Assembly (NCBI GenBank): GCA_964354855.1
Contig: CAYHBO010000026.1
Location: 1 to 20,683, forward strand
Length of the DNA stretch: 20,683 nucleotides
Direction: 5' to 3'
From: CAYHBO01 sp964354855
GTDB taxonomy: Bacteria > Babelota > Babeliae > Babelales > RVW-14
Below the pieces are notes generated by a model, which saw nothing but the letters and a program-made list of their open reading frames with translations, searched no databases and was not told the origin of the DNA. Below, in pieces: positions 1-7,201 of this stretch. The position numbers and the translations under genes are program-made. Each line of letters begins with the position of its first letter. Positions within the stretch are counted from its first letter, which is position 1.

Positions 1-322
1 CTAAAAGCTTAAATTTTTCAACAGAAGCGGGTTCCTTGAAATTAAGAATATCTCGAAAAATAGGACAATAATAAGCAGCCATGGTGCCGGCCACAGGTTT
101 TTGCTTTAACCTATTACCTTCCATAAAGTTTCCTGGAGATACCGACATTTTTTTACCCTCCTCATGCTCATATGGATTAGCTCTAGTAGCTTGATTATTT
201 GTGAGCCAAGTTAACGTTTCCTCTGCTTTTGCCACTTTGCCAGCATCATCACCCGCGAAAACCCCTTGTCCAGCAACCGCCACAAACAACACACTCATCA
301 TTAAAAACCGTAAAAACTTCAT
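1..322 (-). CDS. Secreted protein of unknown function, N-terminal part (cut by window edge)
   Basis: The frame is open from ATG at 322 down to the window edge (107 codons seen, no stop), so the C-terminus is missing. The start is supported by a GGGAGA ribosome-binding site just upstream. Residues 1-23 form a clear signal peptide: MKFLRFL, then a hydrophobic stretch, then VFA before GDDAGK, a good signal peptidase I site. The mature part is hydrophilic and I recognise no domain in the 84 residues visible. It probably acts outside the cytoplasm. It is transcribed divergently from the gene at 773, with about 450 bases between them. Confidence 0.75.
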   Translation of the reverse strand, partial: MKFLRFLMMSVLFVAVAGQGVFAGDDAGKVAKAEETLTWLTNNQATRANPYEHEEGKKMSVSPGNFMEGNRLKQKPVAGTMAAYYCPIFRDILNFKEPASVEKFKLL

Positions 323-772
323 AGCTTCTCCCATAACACAATATCAAACAAATTTTCTATTTGTACTTTGATTATAAAGATAAGACAAAAGCAAACACAA
401 CGATTTTAGAAAATACCTAATAAATTTACCAAACTATTTACTTATTGTAATAATTTAACGTAGTTTTATAGTAGAAGAGGCTTTTTTGTACGTCATCCCA
501 GCCGTCGCTCTACGAGCTATGGCGGGCAGGCCTCACGAAGACCACGTCATCCTCGCGAACGCGGGGATCCAAGGCTTACTTGTTTCTTTTTAAAAATTAT
601 AAGAAGAAAATATAAGAAATTAAGTAAGAAGGCCTGGATCCCCGCGTTCGCGAGGATAACGTGTATAATTATTGATAGCGCATAAAGAATACTGGGCTGT
701 TAAGAAACAGAATGCAAGAGAAGTTAAAGTAGACTTTATAATAAAAGAATAGAACCTTAGGGAGTCCCTACC
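323..772. other. Gene-free gap of 450 bases between divergent genes
   Basis: No credible coding frame is visible. Bases 323-480 are very AT-rich and probably hold the promoter of the minus-strand gene. Bases 490-662 hold the palindromic repeat element listed separately. The last 100 bases lead into the gene at 773 and contain a TATAAT hexamer at 737-742 without a convincing -35 partner. Confidence 0.6.
490..662. repeat. Dispersed palindromic (GTCATCC...GGATCC) repeat element
   Basis: A long inverted repeat is visible. The left arm at 544-581 (reads CGTCATCCTCGCGAACGCGG then GGATCC) pairs with the right arm at 622-662, with a few mismatches and a one-to-three-base gap. The loop of about 40 bases is AT-rich. 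A further half-element starting CGTCATCCCAGCC lies at 490-540. The arms are GC-rich against an AT-rich background. A solo arm of the same family lies at 19852-19880, and a related palindrome with a different core at 15898-15985. Such elements behave like REP/MITE repeats in other genomes. I cannot say whether this one moves, terminates transcription, or folds in RNA. Confidence 0.8.
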
Positions 773-2176
773 ATGAAACGCATGCTACAGATTTTTATTA
801 TTCTATTCGCTGTTACCACGGCAAGCACAAAACAAACATTTGCGGGGTTAAAAGACTTTTGGAAGAATCTAAGTTCAGAAGAAGCCGCAGATGTATGGGA
901 TACGCAAGGTTGGGATAAAAAGCCCGAACACACTAATGTAAAAGACGCACTGATCAAGCTCAGAAACTGGCTTGTAGAAGAAAAATTAGATGAAAAAATA
1001 AAGCTTCTTCAAGAAAAACTTGAATTACTGCGTAAAAGATTACTTACACGAGGGACCACTGAACAAAAAACTCCTGAGCCAGTACGTCAAGCTCATGCAA
1101 TAATGCCGGAAAATCCCGCACAACATCAAACTAAACCTACTAGTCAGGCTCTCGTCACCGTTAACAGAACACAACCTACCTTTGAAGAACCTGATGATAA
1201 ACAATCATCTCATGCACTTGTTAAACGCGAATTAATCTCACCTCACCATGAAGTAGCAATAGCACATCACAACAGTTTACCCCCTGCAGTAGCAAGCATC
1301 TTACAAGAATTAACAAAAACGGGAACCGAACTCACCAGTATCAGTGCCATAAGCGCATGCATTGCCGTCCAAGATTTTAATAGTGAAAATGCACTACGCA
1401 TGACAAAAGTACTTACCATGATGTTTACCGATAGTAAATTTATAGCTCAACTCGACGAAGCTGATCTTAAGACACTTAAAAATGTCGTTTTTTTATTTAT
1501 TGAGAAATATGGGAAGAAAAAAGAACTAAAAGAAACTATTAACAACCTTATCATGGCCATCAAACGCTCTGAACAATTCACGCCTAAAGAACTCTGTGAA
1601 ATTAATGCTCTGTTCCCAGTAAAAATACTGGAAGAACAATGTCGAGGTGAAAGTAAACTAAAAGCCTTAGCTGAGAATCCTAACGCACAAAAAGCATTCT
1701 CAAGAATTATAAAATGGGGTACAAGCTTGGCTTTTATAGCGTATCTTGGCACTATCGCTAAGTCGCTAATGACAACATTCTTTCAAGGGCAAATAAACCT
1801 AAAGAACGCAGAGATAGCCGCACAAATACAATTAGTAGAAGCTCGAGGATGGAAAGGAATGATTTCTGATTTAATGGCAGGAGGAGGGAATAAGGTCTAC
1901 CAACTATTTAATAAAGTCTTACCAAACACACAAGAAACTATCAACAATACGACATCAGCCGTTAGCTGGTGGGGGACTCAATTTTTATCTGGTGCAACGG
2001 ACATACTATCTAAAAGTGTTGATAGAGTTGGAGATTGGGGAGATCGTTTCATTCCCAATATGACGGCAATCGCCATAACAGTAACAGTAGGAACCGTTAT
2101 TATAGTATGGATATTATTCAGAAACGGTTTTTTCGCAAAATGGATTGGAGGATCTATTGGATCAAAAGCATCATAG
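773..2176 (+). CDS. Secreted/membrane protein of unknown function with C-terminal TM anchor
   Basis: 467 residues, with ATG at 773 after AGGGAGT. Residues 1-24 look like a signal peptide (MKRMLQIF, hydrophobic core, ending TFAG). Residues 60-95 are charged and heptad-like (repeated KL/EKL/LLRKRL), suggesting a coiled coil. Residues 100-165 are a low-complexity, proline/histidine-rich linker. A second hydrophobic segment lies at about 322-343, and a strong TM segment at about 430-451 is followed by a short tail ending GSIGSKAS. There are few cysteines. I recognise no family. The GDW motif near the C-terminus (VDRVGDWGDRF) loosely resembles the AGDW/AGDY motifs of the proteins at 6035 and 11972, so it may be a distant relative of that locus. 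Its stop overlaps the stop of the convergent ATPase gene (shared TCATAG). Confidence 0.8.
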   Translation: MKRMLQIFIILFAVTTASTKQTFAGLKDFWKNLSSEEAADVWDTQGWDKKPEHTNVKDALIKLRNWLVEEKLDEKIKLLQEKLELLRKRLLTRGTTEQKTPEPVRQAHAIMPENPAQHQTKPTSQALVTVNRTQPTFEEPDDKQSSHALVKRELISPHHEVAIAHHNSLPPAVASILQELTKTGTELTSISAISACIAVQDFNSENALRMTKVLTMMFTDSKFIAQLDEADLKTLKNVVFLFIEKYGKKKELKETINNLIMAIKRSEQFTPKELCEINALFPVKILEEQCRGESKLKALAENPNAQKAFSRIIKWGTSLAFIAYLGTIAKSLMTTFFQGQINLKNAEIAAQIQLVEARGWKGMISDLMAGGGNKVYQLFNKVLPNTQETINNTTSAVSWWGTQFLSGATDILSKSVDRVGDWGDRFIPNMTAIAITVTVGTVIIVWILFRNGFFAKWIGGSIGSKAS

Positions 2177-3739
2177 CCCCCACACATGGATAGTTTGATC
2201 ACCCATAAGTTTGTCTTCTTGATAAATTTTTTCGTCCCAGGTCTTCCCTAACGCACGATCAAAAATAACCAGATGCCCTTCGGTAGCATTATTCAGATCC
2301 ATGTACTCAAGCGTCTGTACTAGGCCATCAGAAAGGGTTTTTTCGTTGCGCTTAACTTTAAGTTCAATAACAATGCGTTGCATCTGATTTTGTCCAAATG
2401 ACCATTCGACAAACAAATCAACACGTCTACGACCTAAAGCATATTCCCGATGGATTTTACCCCCACCATTGATCACCCTCTGTAGAAACGCCATAAGCAA
2501 AAGATGCGGCCCGGATTCTTTGTACGCAAATTTTTCAAGCCACACATCGGAATTTTCACGATAAAACTGCGTAAACGCTTCAAGAAGCTTATGTATATTT
2601 ATGGATTTATCATCGTTCTGGTACCAGATAGTCTTTTGAACCATGGTAAACTCAGTCACATAGGTAAGCTCTCGTGGGATAACTTCTTGATAGATAGGGT
2701 TAGCAATTACCAAATTCTTTTGATCTCGCCGAATAAGACCTAGATCGATAACATAAGAAATATCATCCATCGGGAAATCCTGAGCATCCAGCCCCTGCAT
2801 CACAATATCCATAATTGCTCGAACTCGTGGTTCAAAAAGTCTATCAATAAGAACATCTAGATGCGTATCACGACGTTTAATTAAAATTTCCTTAGATCGC
2901 TCAATCACCTCTTTAGTAATCGGCTGAGTATAATCGGTTACATCGCGAAAGCATGCTTGATAGGCCAGCGCATTCACCAGCCATGGCTGCCCTTGGGTAA
3001 GATAAAAAGCATACTCAATCGCTTCATCGGTAAATTTTTGCCCCGTTTCTTTGGTGTGCTGCAAGTACAAGTCTCGCACCTGCTCTAAGGAGAAATTCGG
3101 CAAAACAAGACTCTCCGCTTTGATATTAAACGCACTACCACCTAAAATACTGGATTGCTCAGCATCAGACCAAATACGATAATCTCTCAAATCACGCACG
3201 CCAACCAAACACACCGCTTGTGGGAAATAATTAGGTCGATTAGTATAACCAGCCCTAAGTTGTCGTAATACTGAAATCAGCGTATCACCAACCAATGAAT
3301 CAATTTCATCAATAAAAAGAACCAAAGGCCTTTTAGAATTTTGTGCCCAAAAGGTTAAGAATTCGTTTAAAGCATTACCTGAAAGTGATGGATTATTGGT
3401 TTCTCGCTCGAGATAGGCAATGGCAGAATCTTTGGGTCCAAACCATTCAGCTATACCAACTTTAAAGCTATTCAAAATTATTCGTAATCCATCAATAAAC
3501 TTACTTCGAGCCGCCTGAGCAGCTTCAATATTAACATAGAGAGCTTTGTACTTGCCATCTTGATTAATCTGCTTAGCCAACTCTATAACACCGGTCGTCT
3601 TACCACTTTGTCGCGGCGCATGCAAAACAAAATATTTCTCTTGTTGTATAAGCCGACGAACGTCTGCCTCATTAAGACGATGTGCAAGATAATAATGTTT
3701 TTCGGGATTAACCGCCCCTGCGGTAGAAAAAAATTTCAT
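2171..3739 (-). CDS. AAA ATPase with C-terminal PD-(D/E)XK nuclease-like domain
   Basis: 522 residues from ATG at 3739, which has an AGTGAGA ribosome-binding site and lies 7 bases after the rpiB stop. The frame stays open a further 71 codons upstream, but those lie inside rpiB and are not credible. Residues 41-49 (APRQSGKTT) are a Walker A motif and 139-146 (LVLFIDEI) a Walker B motif. The C-terminus carries a PD-(D/E)XK pattern: RRRVDLFVE (D441), then IVIELKVK (E459, K461), then Q475 in VQTLEYMD. This architecture matches the AAA-ATPase-like/DUF1703-type fusions known from many bacteria and especially host-associated ones. Their substrate is unknown and they may be defence- or mobile-element-related. 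Catalytic residues appear intact. It is the last gene of a three-gene minus-strand operon. Confidence 0.88.
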   Translation of the reverse strand: MKFFSTAGAVNPEKHYYLAHRLNEADVRRLIQQEKYFVLHAPRQSGKTTGVIELAKQINQDGKYKALYVNIEAAQAARSKFIDGLRIILNSFKVGIAEWFGPKDSAIAYLERETNNPSLSGNALNEFLTFWAQNSKRPLVLFIDEIDSLVGDTLISVLRQLRAGYTNRPNYFPQAVCLVGVRDLRDYRIWSDAEQSSILGGSAFNIKAESLVLPNFSLEQVRDLYLQHTKETGQKFTDEAIEYAFYLTQGQPWLVNALAYQACFRDVTDYTQPITKEVIERSKEILIKRRDTHLDVLIDRLFEPRVRAIMDIVMQGLDAQDFPMDDISYVIDLGLIRRDQKNLVIANPIYQEVIPRELTYVTEFTMVQKTIWYQNDDKSINIHKLLEAFTQFYRENSDVWLEKFAYKESGPHLLLMAFLQRVINGGGKIHREYALGRRRVDLFVEWSFGQNQMQRIVIELKVKRNEKTLSDGLVQTLEYMDLNNATEGHLVIFDRALGKTWDEKIYQEDKLMGDQTIHVWGL

Positions 3740-3746
3740 ATAATTC

Positions 3747-4175
3747 TCACTTTTCGTTATCAATACTTTCAAGCCGTTCTTGATAACGGCCACCAAGAAA
3801 GGTTGCTTTAAGCCACGCAACCACCATGAGTTTTGCTTCTTCATGAGAAAGAAAATTTGACGGTAATACAAGAATATTGGCACCATCATGCTCACAGGCA
3901 AGACGAGCTGTTTCTTCAGTCCAGCAAAGCGCCGCATAGATTCCGCGAACACGGTTAGCGGCTATCGACATCCCAATGCCGGATGCACAGATGAGCACAC
4001 CACGTTCTGCACGCCCTTCCATAAGCTCTTGGCATACCGTTAAAGCAAATTTAGGAAAATCGCTGCGTTCAATATCATAAGCCCCAACATCAATCCATTC
4101 ATGCTCAGGCAATGCTTCCATAAGATATGCTTTGAGATCAAAGCCTCGATGATCAGAACCAATCGCAAGTATCAT
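3747..4175 (-). CDS. rpiB: Ribose-5-phosphate isomerase B (RpiB/LacA/LacB family)
   Basis: 142 residues, the usual length of RpiB. It interconverts ribose-5-phosphate and ribulose-5-phosphate in the cytoplasm (non-oxidative pentose phosphate pathway). Family motifs are in order: SDHRGFDLK (6-14), DVGAY (29-33), SDFP (38-41), the active-site cysteine in LICASGIGMSIAANRVRG (C63), EHDGANIL with H96, and GGRYQERLESI near the end. Departures from the usual consensus are SDHRG for SDHAG, CASG for CGTG/CGSG, and HDGAN for HNDAN. None removes the cysteine or histidine. The start overlaps the upstream gene by 23 bases and has no good ribosome-binding site, so translational coupling is likely. The AAA ATPase gene follows after 7 bases. 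Confidence 0.93.
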   Translation of the reverse strand: MILAIGSDHRGFDLKAYLMEALPEHEWIDVGAYDIERSDFPKFALTVCQELMEGRAERGVLICASGIGMSIAANRVRGIYAALCWTEETARLACEHDGANILVLPSNFLSHEEAKLMVVAWLKATFLGGRYQERLESIDNEK

Positions 4176-4860
4176 AGTTTTTCAAAAGTTTCTTTTGTTT
4201 TTTTGATGGATCAATCGGAACATTCCATGAGATGCGCATATTTTTACGCGGCGAACTGAGCAACAGCGTCAATGGCTCACCCGGTGCAAACACCGGCTTG
4301 CCCTCTACATGAGCAGGGAACTTAACGAGATAGATTTCTTTGAATAAATTAAAGCGATAACCGAACATCATTTGATACTCAGGATCAAGTTCAACATTTT
4401 TAATAAGGGCCGCTTCTACACGTTTACCGGTAGCATTCTCAAGTGCTAAGGTCCAGAATGAACCCTTTTCATGAAGACCTTTATGGGTTTTAACGCGTAA
4501 ATCAGCAAGCACATAGAAAGAAGTAAATTCTGCCGCATTAAGTGATCCGATTTTTGTATCTTCCTGAGAGAGCATTGCTTTACATGCTGCATCATTCTTA
4601 CCACGACGTTTACCGTACATGTCAGCATATGTAGCCATAACTTCAGGTGACAACCAAAGCGCATCAAACACCGCCAGCGTCGTAAATTGGTCATACACGG
4701 TAGCAGACCGTACGTATGTCTGTGTAATTTCACGAACATCAGCCGCATCCTGCCCCTGTGGAAACTCACTTTTGACCATTTCATGATATTTGATACAGGA
4801 TGGCGTTACGCCAACAACCACTAACAAAAATAATTGTTTTATACAGTAAGAAAACGTCAT
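4153..4860 (-). CDS. Possible lipoprotein of unknown function
   Basis: 235 residues, first gene of the minus-strand operon that continues into rpiB (23-base overlap) and the AAA ATPase. The N-terminus (MTFSYCIKQ, then LFLLVVVGV, then TPSC) is a signal-type sequence with Cys22 in a weak lipobox-like context; threonine at -3 and proline at -2 are poor, so lipidation is uncertain. The rest is a compact soluble domain of about 200 residues that I do not recognise. It has predicted beta-rich stretches such as GSFWTLALENATG and EPLTLLLSSPRK, and probably faces the periplasm. The reading frame is kept by a stop inside the start of rpiB. ATG at 4860 is preceded by GAGATGAG as a modest ribosome-binding site. 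Confidence 0.75.
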   Translation of the reverse strand: MTFSYCIKQLFLLVVVGVTPSCIKYHEMVKSEFPQGQDAADVREITQTYVRSATVYDQFTTLAVFDALWLSPEVMATYADMYGKRRGKNDAACKAMLSQEDTKIGSLNAAEFTSFYVLADLRVKTHKGLHEKGSFWTLALENATGKRVEAALIKNVELDPEYQMMFGYRFNLFKEIYLVKFPAHVEGKPVFAPGEPLTLLLSSPRKNMRISWNVPIDPSKKQKKLLKNYDTCDWF

Positions 4861-4921
4861 ACACTCATCTCAATCTAAACAAATAATATTGCATAATCTT
4901 TTATATCGAACTCAATCCCTC

Positions 4922-4927
4922 TATACT
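4922..4927 (+). promoter_or_regulatory. Possible -10 element for the REC-GGDEF gene
   Basis: TATACT about 50 bases upstream of the chosen start of the response-regulator gene. No convincing -35 hexamer lies at the right distance (TTTTAT at 4899-4904), so this is only a candidate. Confidence 0.3.
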
Positions 4928-4981
4928 AAAGAGATACAAAAATACTTGCAAGACAAACCAATGTTTCGAAAGATAATCTTC

Positions 4982-5929
4982 ATGGAAAACACCGATAAGC
5001 CAACCATCATCGCCGCCGACAGTGATCCTGCGGTTCATGAGGCTATTCGCGAAGCACTAAAAAATGACTACCACCTCCTTGAAGCTAACGATGGCTTAGA
5101 AGTTTTACATCTCGTTAAAAACCATCCTGAAGTCATCGCTATTATCATGGATCCAACGATGCCCAACATGGACGGCATCCAGGCCACAAAAATCCTTAAA
5201 GCTGATTTCTCAACTTACTACATTCCGATCATTATTCTCACCGAGCAAATCGACTTTGAAGATATCATTGAAGCGGTAGCATGCGGCGCTGACGATTACA
5301 TGCACAAACCATTCAAGCCTCAAGAGCTTAAAGCACGTCTCGTTATGAACATTCGCCAGGCTGAGCGTGACCAAAACGCCAACCCACTAACTAAATTACC
5401 TGGCAATGAGATGATTAATCGGGTGGTACGCAACCGCATGGACAAACCCATTGCGGTCCTGTACTTGGATCTGGATAATTTTAAAGCCTACAATGACAAA
5501 TACGGGTTCAACAAAGGAGATGGAATCCTGCAGCAAACCGCACAAATTCTTTCCACCAGTGTTCACACCGTCGGCAACCCTGATGACTTTGTTGGCCACA
5601 TTGGCGGCGACGATTTCGTCATTATTTCAACACCGAACAAAGCTGAAGCTATTTCTCAGTACATCTGTAATAGCTTTGATGCATCAATCGGCAATTTTTA
5701 TAGCGATGAAGACCAGGCCCAAAAAAAGATCATCTCAGTCAACCGTAAGGGACAAGTCGAAGAATTCCCCCTTATGTCAATATCAATCGCCGTTGTAACC
5801 AACGACCTCAAAGAACTAACGTCTATGCCACAGATCGCACACCTAGCGGCAGAACTCAAAAAATATGCCAAGTCAAAACCAGCCGGAGAACTGGGGAGTA
5901 GCTACGTCATCGATCGCCGAAAGAACTAA
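4982..5929 (+). CDS. Response regulator with REC and GGDEF domains (diguanylate-cyclase-like)
   Basis: 315 residues from ATG at 4982. The frame extends upstream to a TTG at 4889, but that extension lacks REC character and its start is weak; an ATG at 4961 is an alternative. Residues 7-125 are a receiver domain: acidic pair in AADSD, phosphoacceptor D57 in IIMDPTMPNMDG, T87 and K109 (HKPF). Residues 137-300 are GGDEF-like: LTKLPGN, YLDLDNFKAYND (metal-binding Asp), KGDGIL, and the signature GGDDF at 208-212 in place of GGDEF/GGEEF. No RxxD inhibitory site is present before it. The GHIGGDDF form occurs in many REC-GGDEF proteins; whether it makes c-di-GMP cannot be told here. No partner histidine kinase or c-di-GMP effector lies in the window. 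Confidence 0.88.
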   Translation: MENTDKPTIIAADSDPAVHEAIREALKNDYHLLEANDGLEVLHLVKNHPEVIAIIMDPTMPNMDGIQATKILKADFSTYYIPIIILTEQIDFEDIIEAVACGADDYMHKPFKPQELKARLVMNIRQAERDQNANPLTKLPGNEMINRVVRNRMDKPIAVLYLDLDNFKAYNDKYGFNKGDGILQQTAQILSTSVHTVGNPDDFVGHIGGDDFVIISTPNKAEAISQYICNSFDASIGNFYSDEDQAQKKIISVNRKGQVEEFPLMSISIAVVTNDLKELTSMPQIAHLAAELKKYAKSKPAGELGSSYVIDRRKN

Positions 5930-5940
5930 AATTTCACAAT

Positions 5941-6029
5941 TTTTCATTTTTCTTTATTTCTATCTGAAATATTATTTATAATAATACCAATCAATAAAGC
6001 ATTGTGTAAAAAAATAATATTTTAGGTGA
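5941..6029 (+). promoter_or_regulatory. Duplicated promoter/leader block, copy 1 (upstream of operon 1)
   Basis: This 89-base block aligns without gaps to 11314-11402, with 8 differences by eye. It ends in the same ribosome-binding site (TTTTAGGTGA) in both copies, and each is followed by a gene for an LLAPP-leader protein. A TATAAT at 5977-5982 inside the conserved part (copy 2: 11350-11355) is the likely -10. The -35 is unclear (TTTATT-like, upstream of it). The strong conservation of a non-coding AT-rich stretch suggests shared regulation, or a recent duplication. Confidence 0.75.
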
Positions 6030-6034
6030 TTCTT

Positions 6035-7201
6035 ATGAAAACTATAAAAAATTTAATTAAATTCGCATTACTAGCGGCAATTCTTGTAACATCAACGTTA
6101 CTTGCACCTCCTAAGGCAGCAAAAAAATCCTCCGCTGAAACCACAAAAAAAGCTAAGAAGTGGATCAAAGGCGCAATTCGTAGAGGTCGCACAAAAAATC
6201 TTAAAGTTAAAAGAAAAAAAGTCGACATGACACCGATTGACTTAGATGCAGCATCATCTGATACAACCGTTGATAATCTCTTAGAGCAAGCAGAATTTCT
6301 CGCCAATGACGTACTTGCATTACGCAATCGCCTTGAAAATGAAAAAGAATCTCTAGGAGGAGAACTCTATAACAGCATCAATCAGCAGCTTGAATCAATA
6401 GAAGAAAGTCTTACCAAAATCACCGTTGGGACCGTACTCAAAGATGTAACTGCCACAATTACAGCCCCTCAAAATCAAAAAGAAGCAAGAAAAGCAACTG
6501 AAGAAATTACCCACGTGCAAACACAAGCATTACAAAATGCTAATCAAACACTCACTACCGTTGATCCTGACAAGATTGAGGTCATTGGTACGCAGCCAAC
6601 AGAAACTCAAGAGGAAAGCCAAAAAGCTAACTGGGCAAGCGGAACCTTTAATTATTTCGTCAATATGCTACGCAACAATTCTCAAACAAAAGATGCCATT
6701 GCAGAAATTGAAAATAACCCGCATGCAATACAAGCACTTATGTCTGGCTCAGCAAATCTACTCATCTCCTTAACAAGAAACCTTGTTGATACGATCCCAG
6801 GAAAAGTCACAATTGGATTCGTATCAGGGGGACTAAGCTACCCAATCTTGACGGTGTTCATCATATTGTGCGGAGCTCGTTTAGTACTATTACCAAACGA
6901 ACGTGCTCTTTATTGGCAGGGAATAAAACACTTTTATAACCCTAAAGCATATGCACACGGAGCATGGCATCTCGTTCAACAATTCGTTCCACTTTATGCT
7001 GGCGCTTATGCCGGCGACTACCTGAGAACATCCATACAAAGTAGGCTCTCCGAAGTAGGAAGTAGAATCCAAGAAGGGTACGAAGGATTGCAAAACTGGT
7101 GGAACCCAGCAGCAAAGGCTTCCTTAAGAGAAGATTTTGCCGAGTGCGTTCGTACCAAAGGTAGTATTCCTCAATGCCAACAACTATTGAAGGGGAATTA
7201 A
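6035..7201 (+). CDS. LLAPP-leader membrane protein A (operon 1, gene 1), unknown function
   Basis: 388 residues from ATG at 6035, with AGGTGA five bases upstream. A GTG three codons earlier lies within that ribosome-binding site and is rejected. Residues 1-26 are a basic/hydrophobic leader ending LLAPP, shared with the proteins at 11407 and 11972. A lysine/arginine-rich stretch follows (residues 27-65). Residues 80-170 are acidic and coiled-coil-like. A strong TM segment lies at about 263-286 (GGLSYPILTVFIILCGARLV). After it comes AGDYLRTSI, a motif repeated in protein E (11972). Two cysteines lie near the C-terminus (AECVRTKGSIPQC). I recognise no known domain. It is followed after 2 bases by the duplicated gene B, whose ribosome-binding site lies in this gene's last codons. 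Confidence 0.82.
   Translation: MKTIKNLIKFALLAAILVTSTLLAPPKAAKKSSAETTKKAKKWIKGAIRRGRTKNLKVKRKKVDMTPIDLDAASSDTTVDNLLEQAEFLANDVLALRNRLENEKESLGGELYNSINQQLESIEESLTKITVGTVLKDVTATITAPQNQKEARKATEEITHVQTQALQNANQTLTTVDPDKIEVIGTQPTETQEESQKANWASGTFNYFVNMLRNNSQTKDAIAEIENNPHAIQALMSGSANLLISLTRNLVDTIPGKVTIGFVSGGLSYPILTVFIILCGARLVLLPNERALYWQGIKHFYNPKAYAHGAWHLVQQFVPLYAGAYAGDYLRTSIQSRLSEVGSRIQEGYEGLQNWWNPAAKASLREDFAECVRTKGSIPQCQQLLKGN

Noticed and set aside
3740..3952. Upstream extension of the AAA ATPase frame by 71 codons
   Set aside because: It lies wholly inside rpiB on the same strand in another frame; the ATG at 3739 has a ribosome-binding site and starts the conserved domain.
4889..4981. TTG start giving a 31-residue extension of the REC-GGDEF protein
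   Set aside because: No ribosome-binding site; the receiver domain begins naturally after the ATG at 4982, and a candidate -10 lies inside the extension.
6026..6034. GTG start for protein A
   Set aside because: The GTG is part of the AGGTGA ribosome-binding site for the ATG at 6035; the matching gene at 11407 uses the equivalent ATG.
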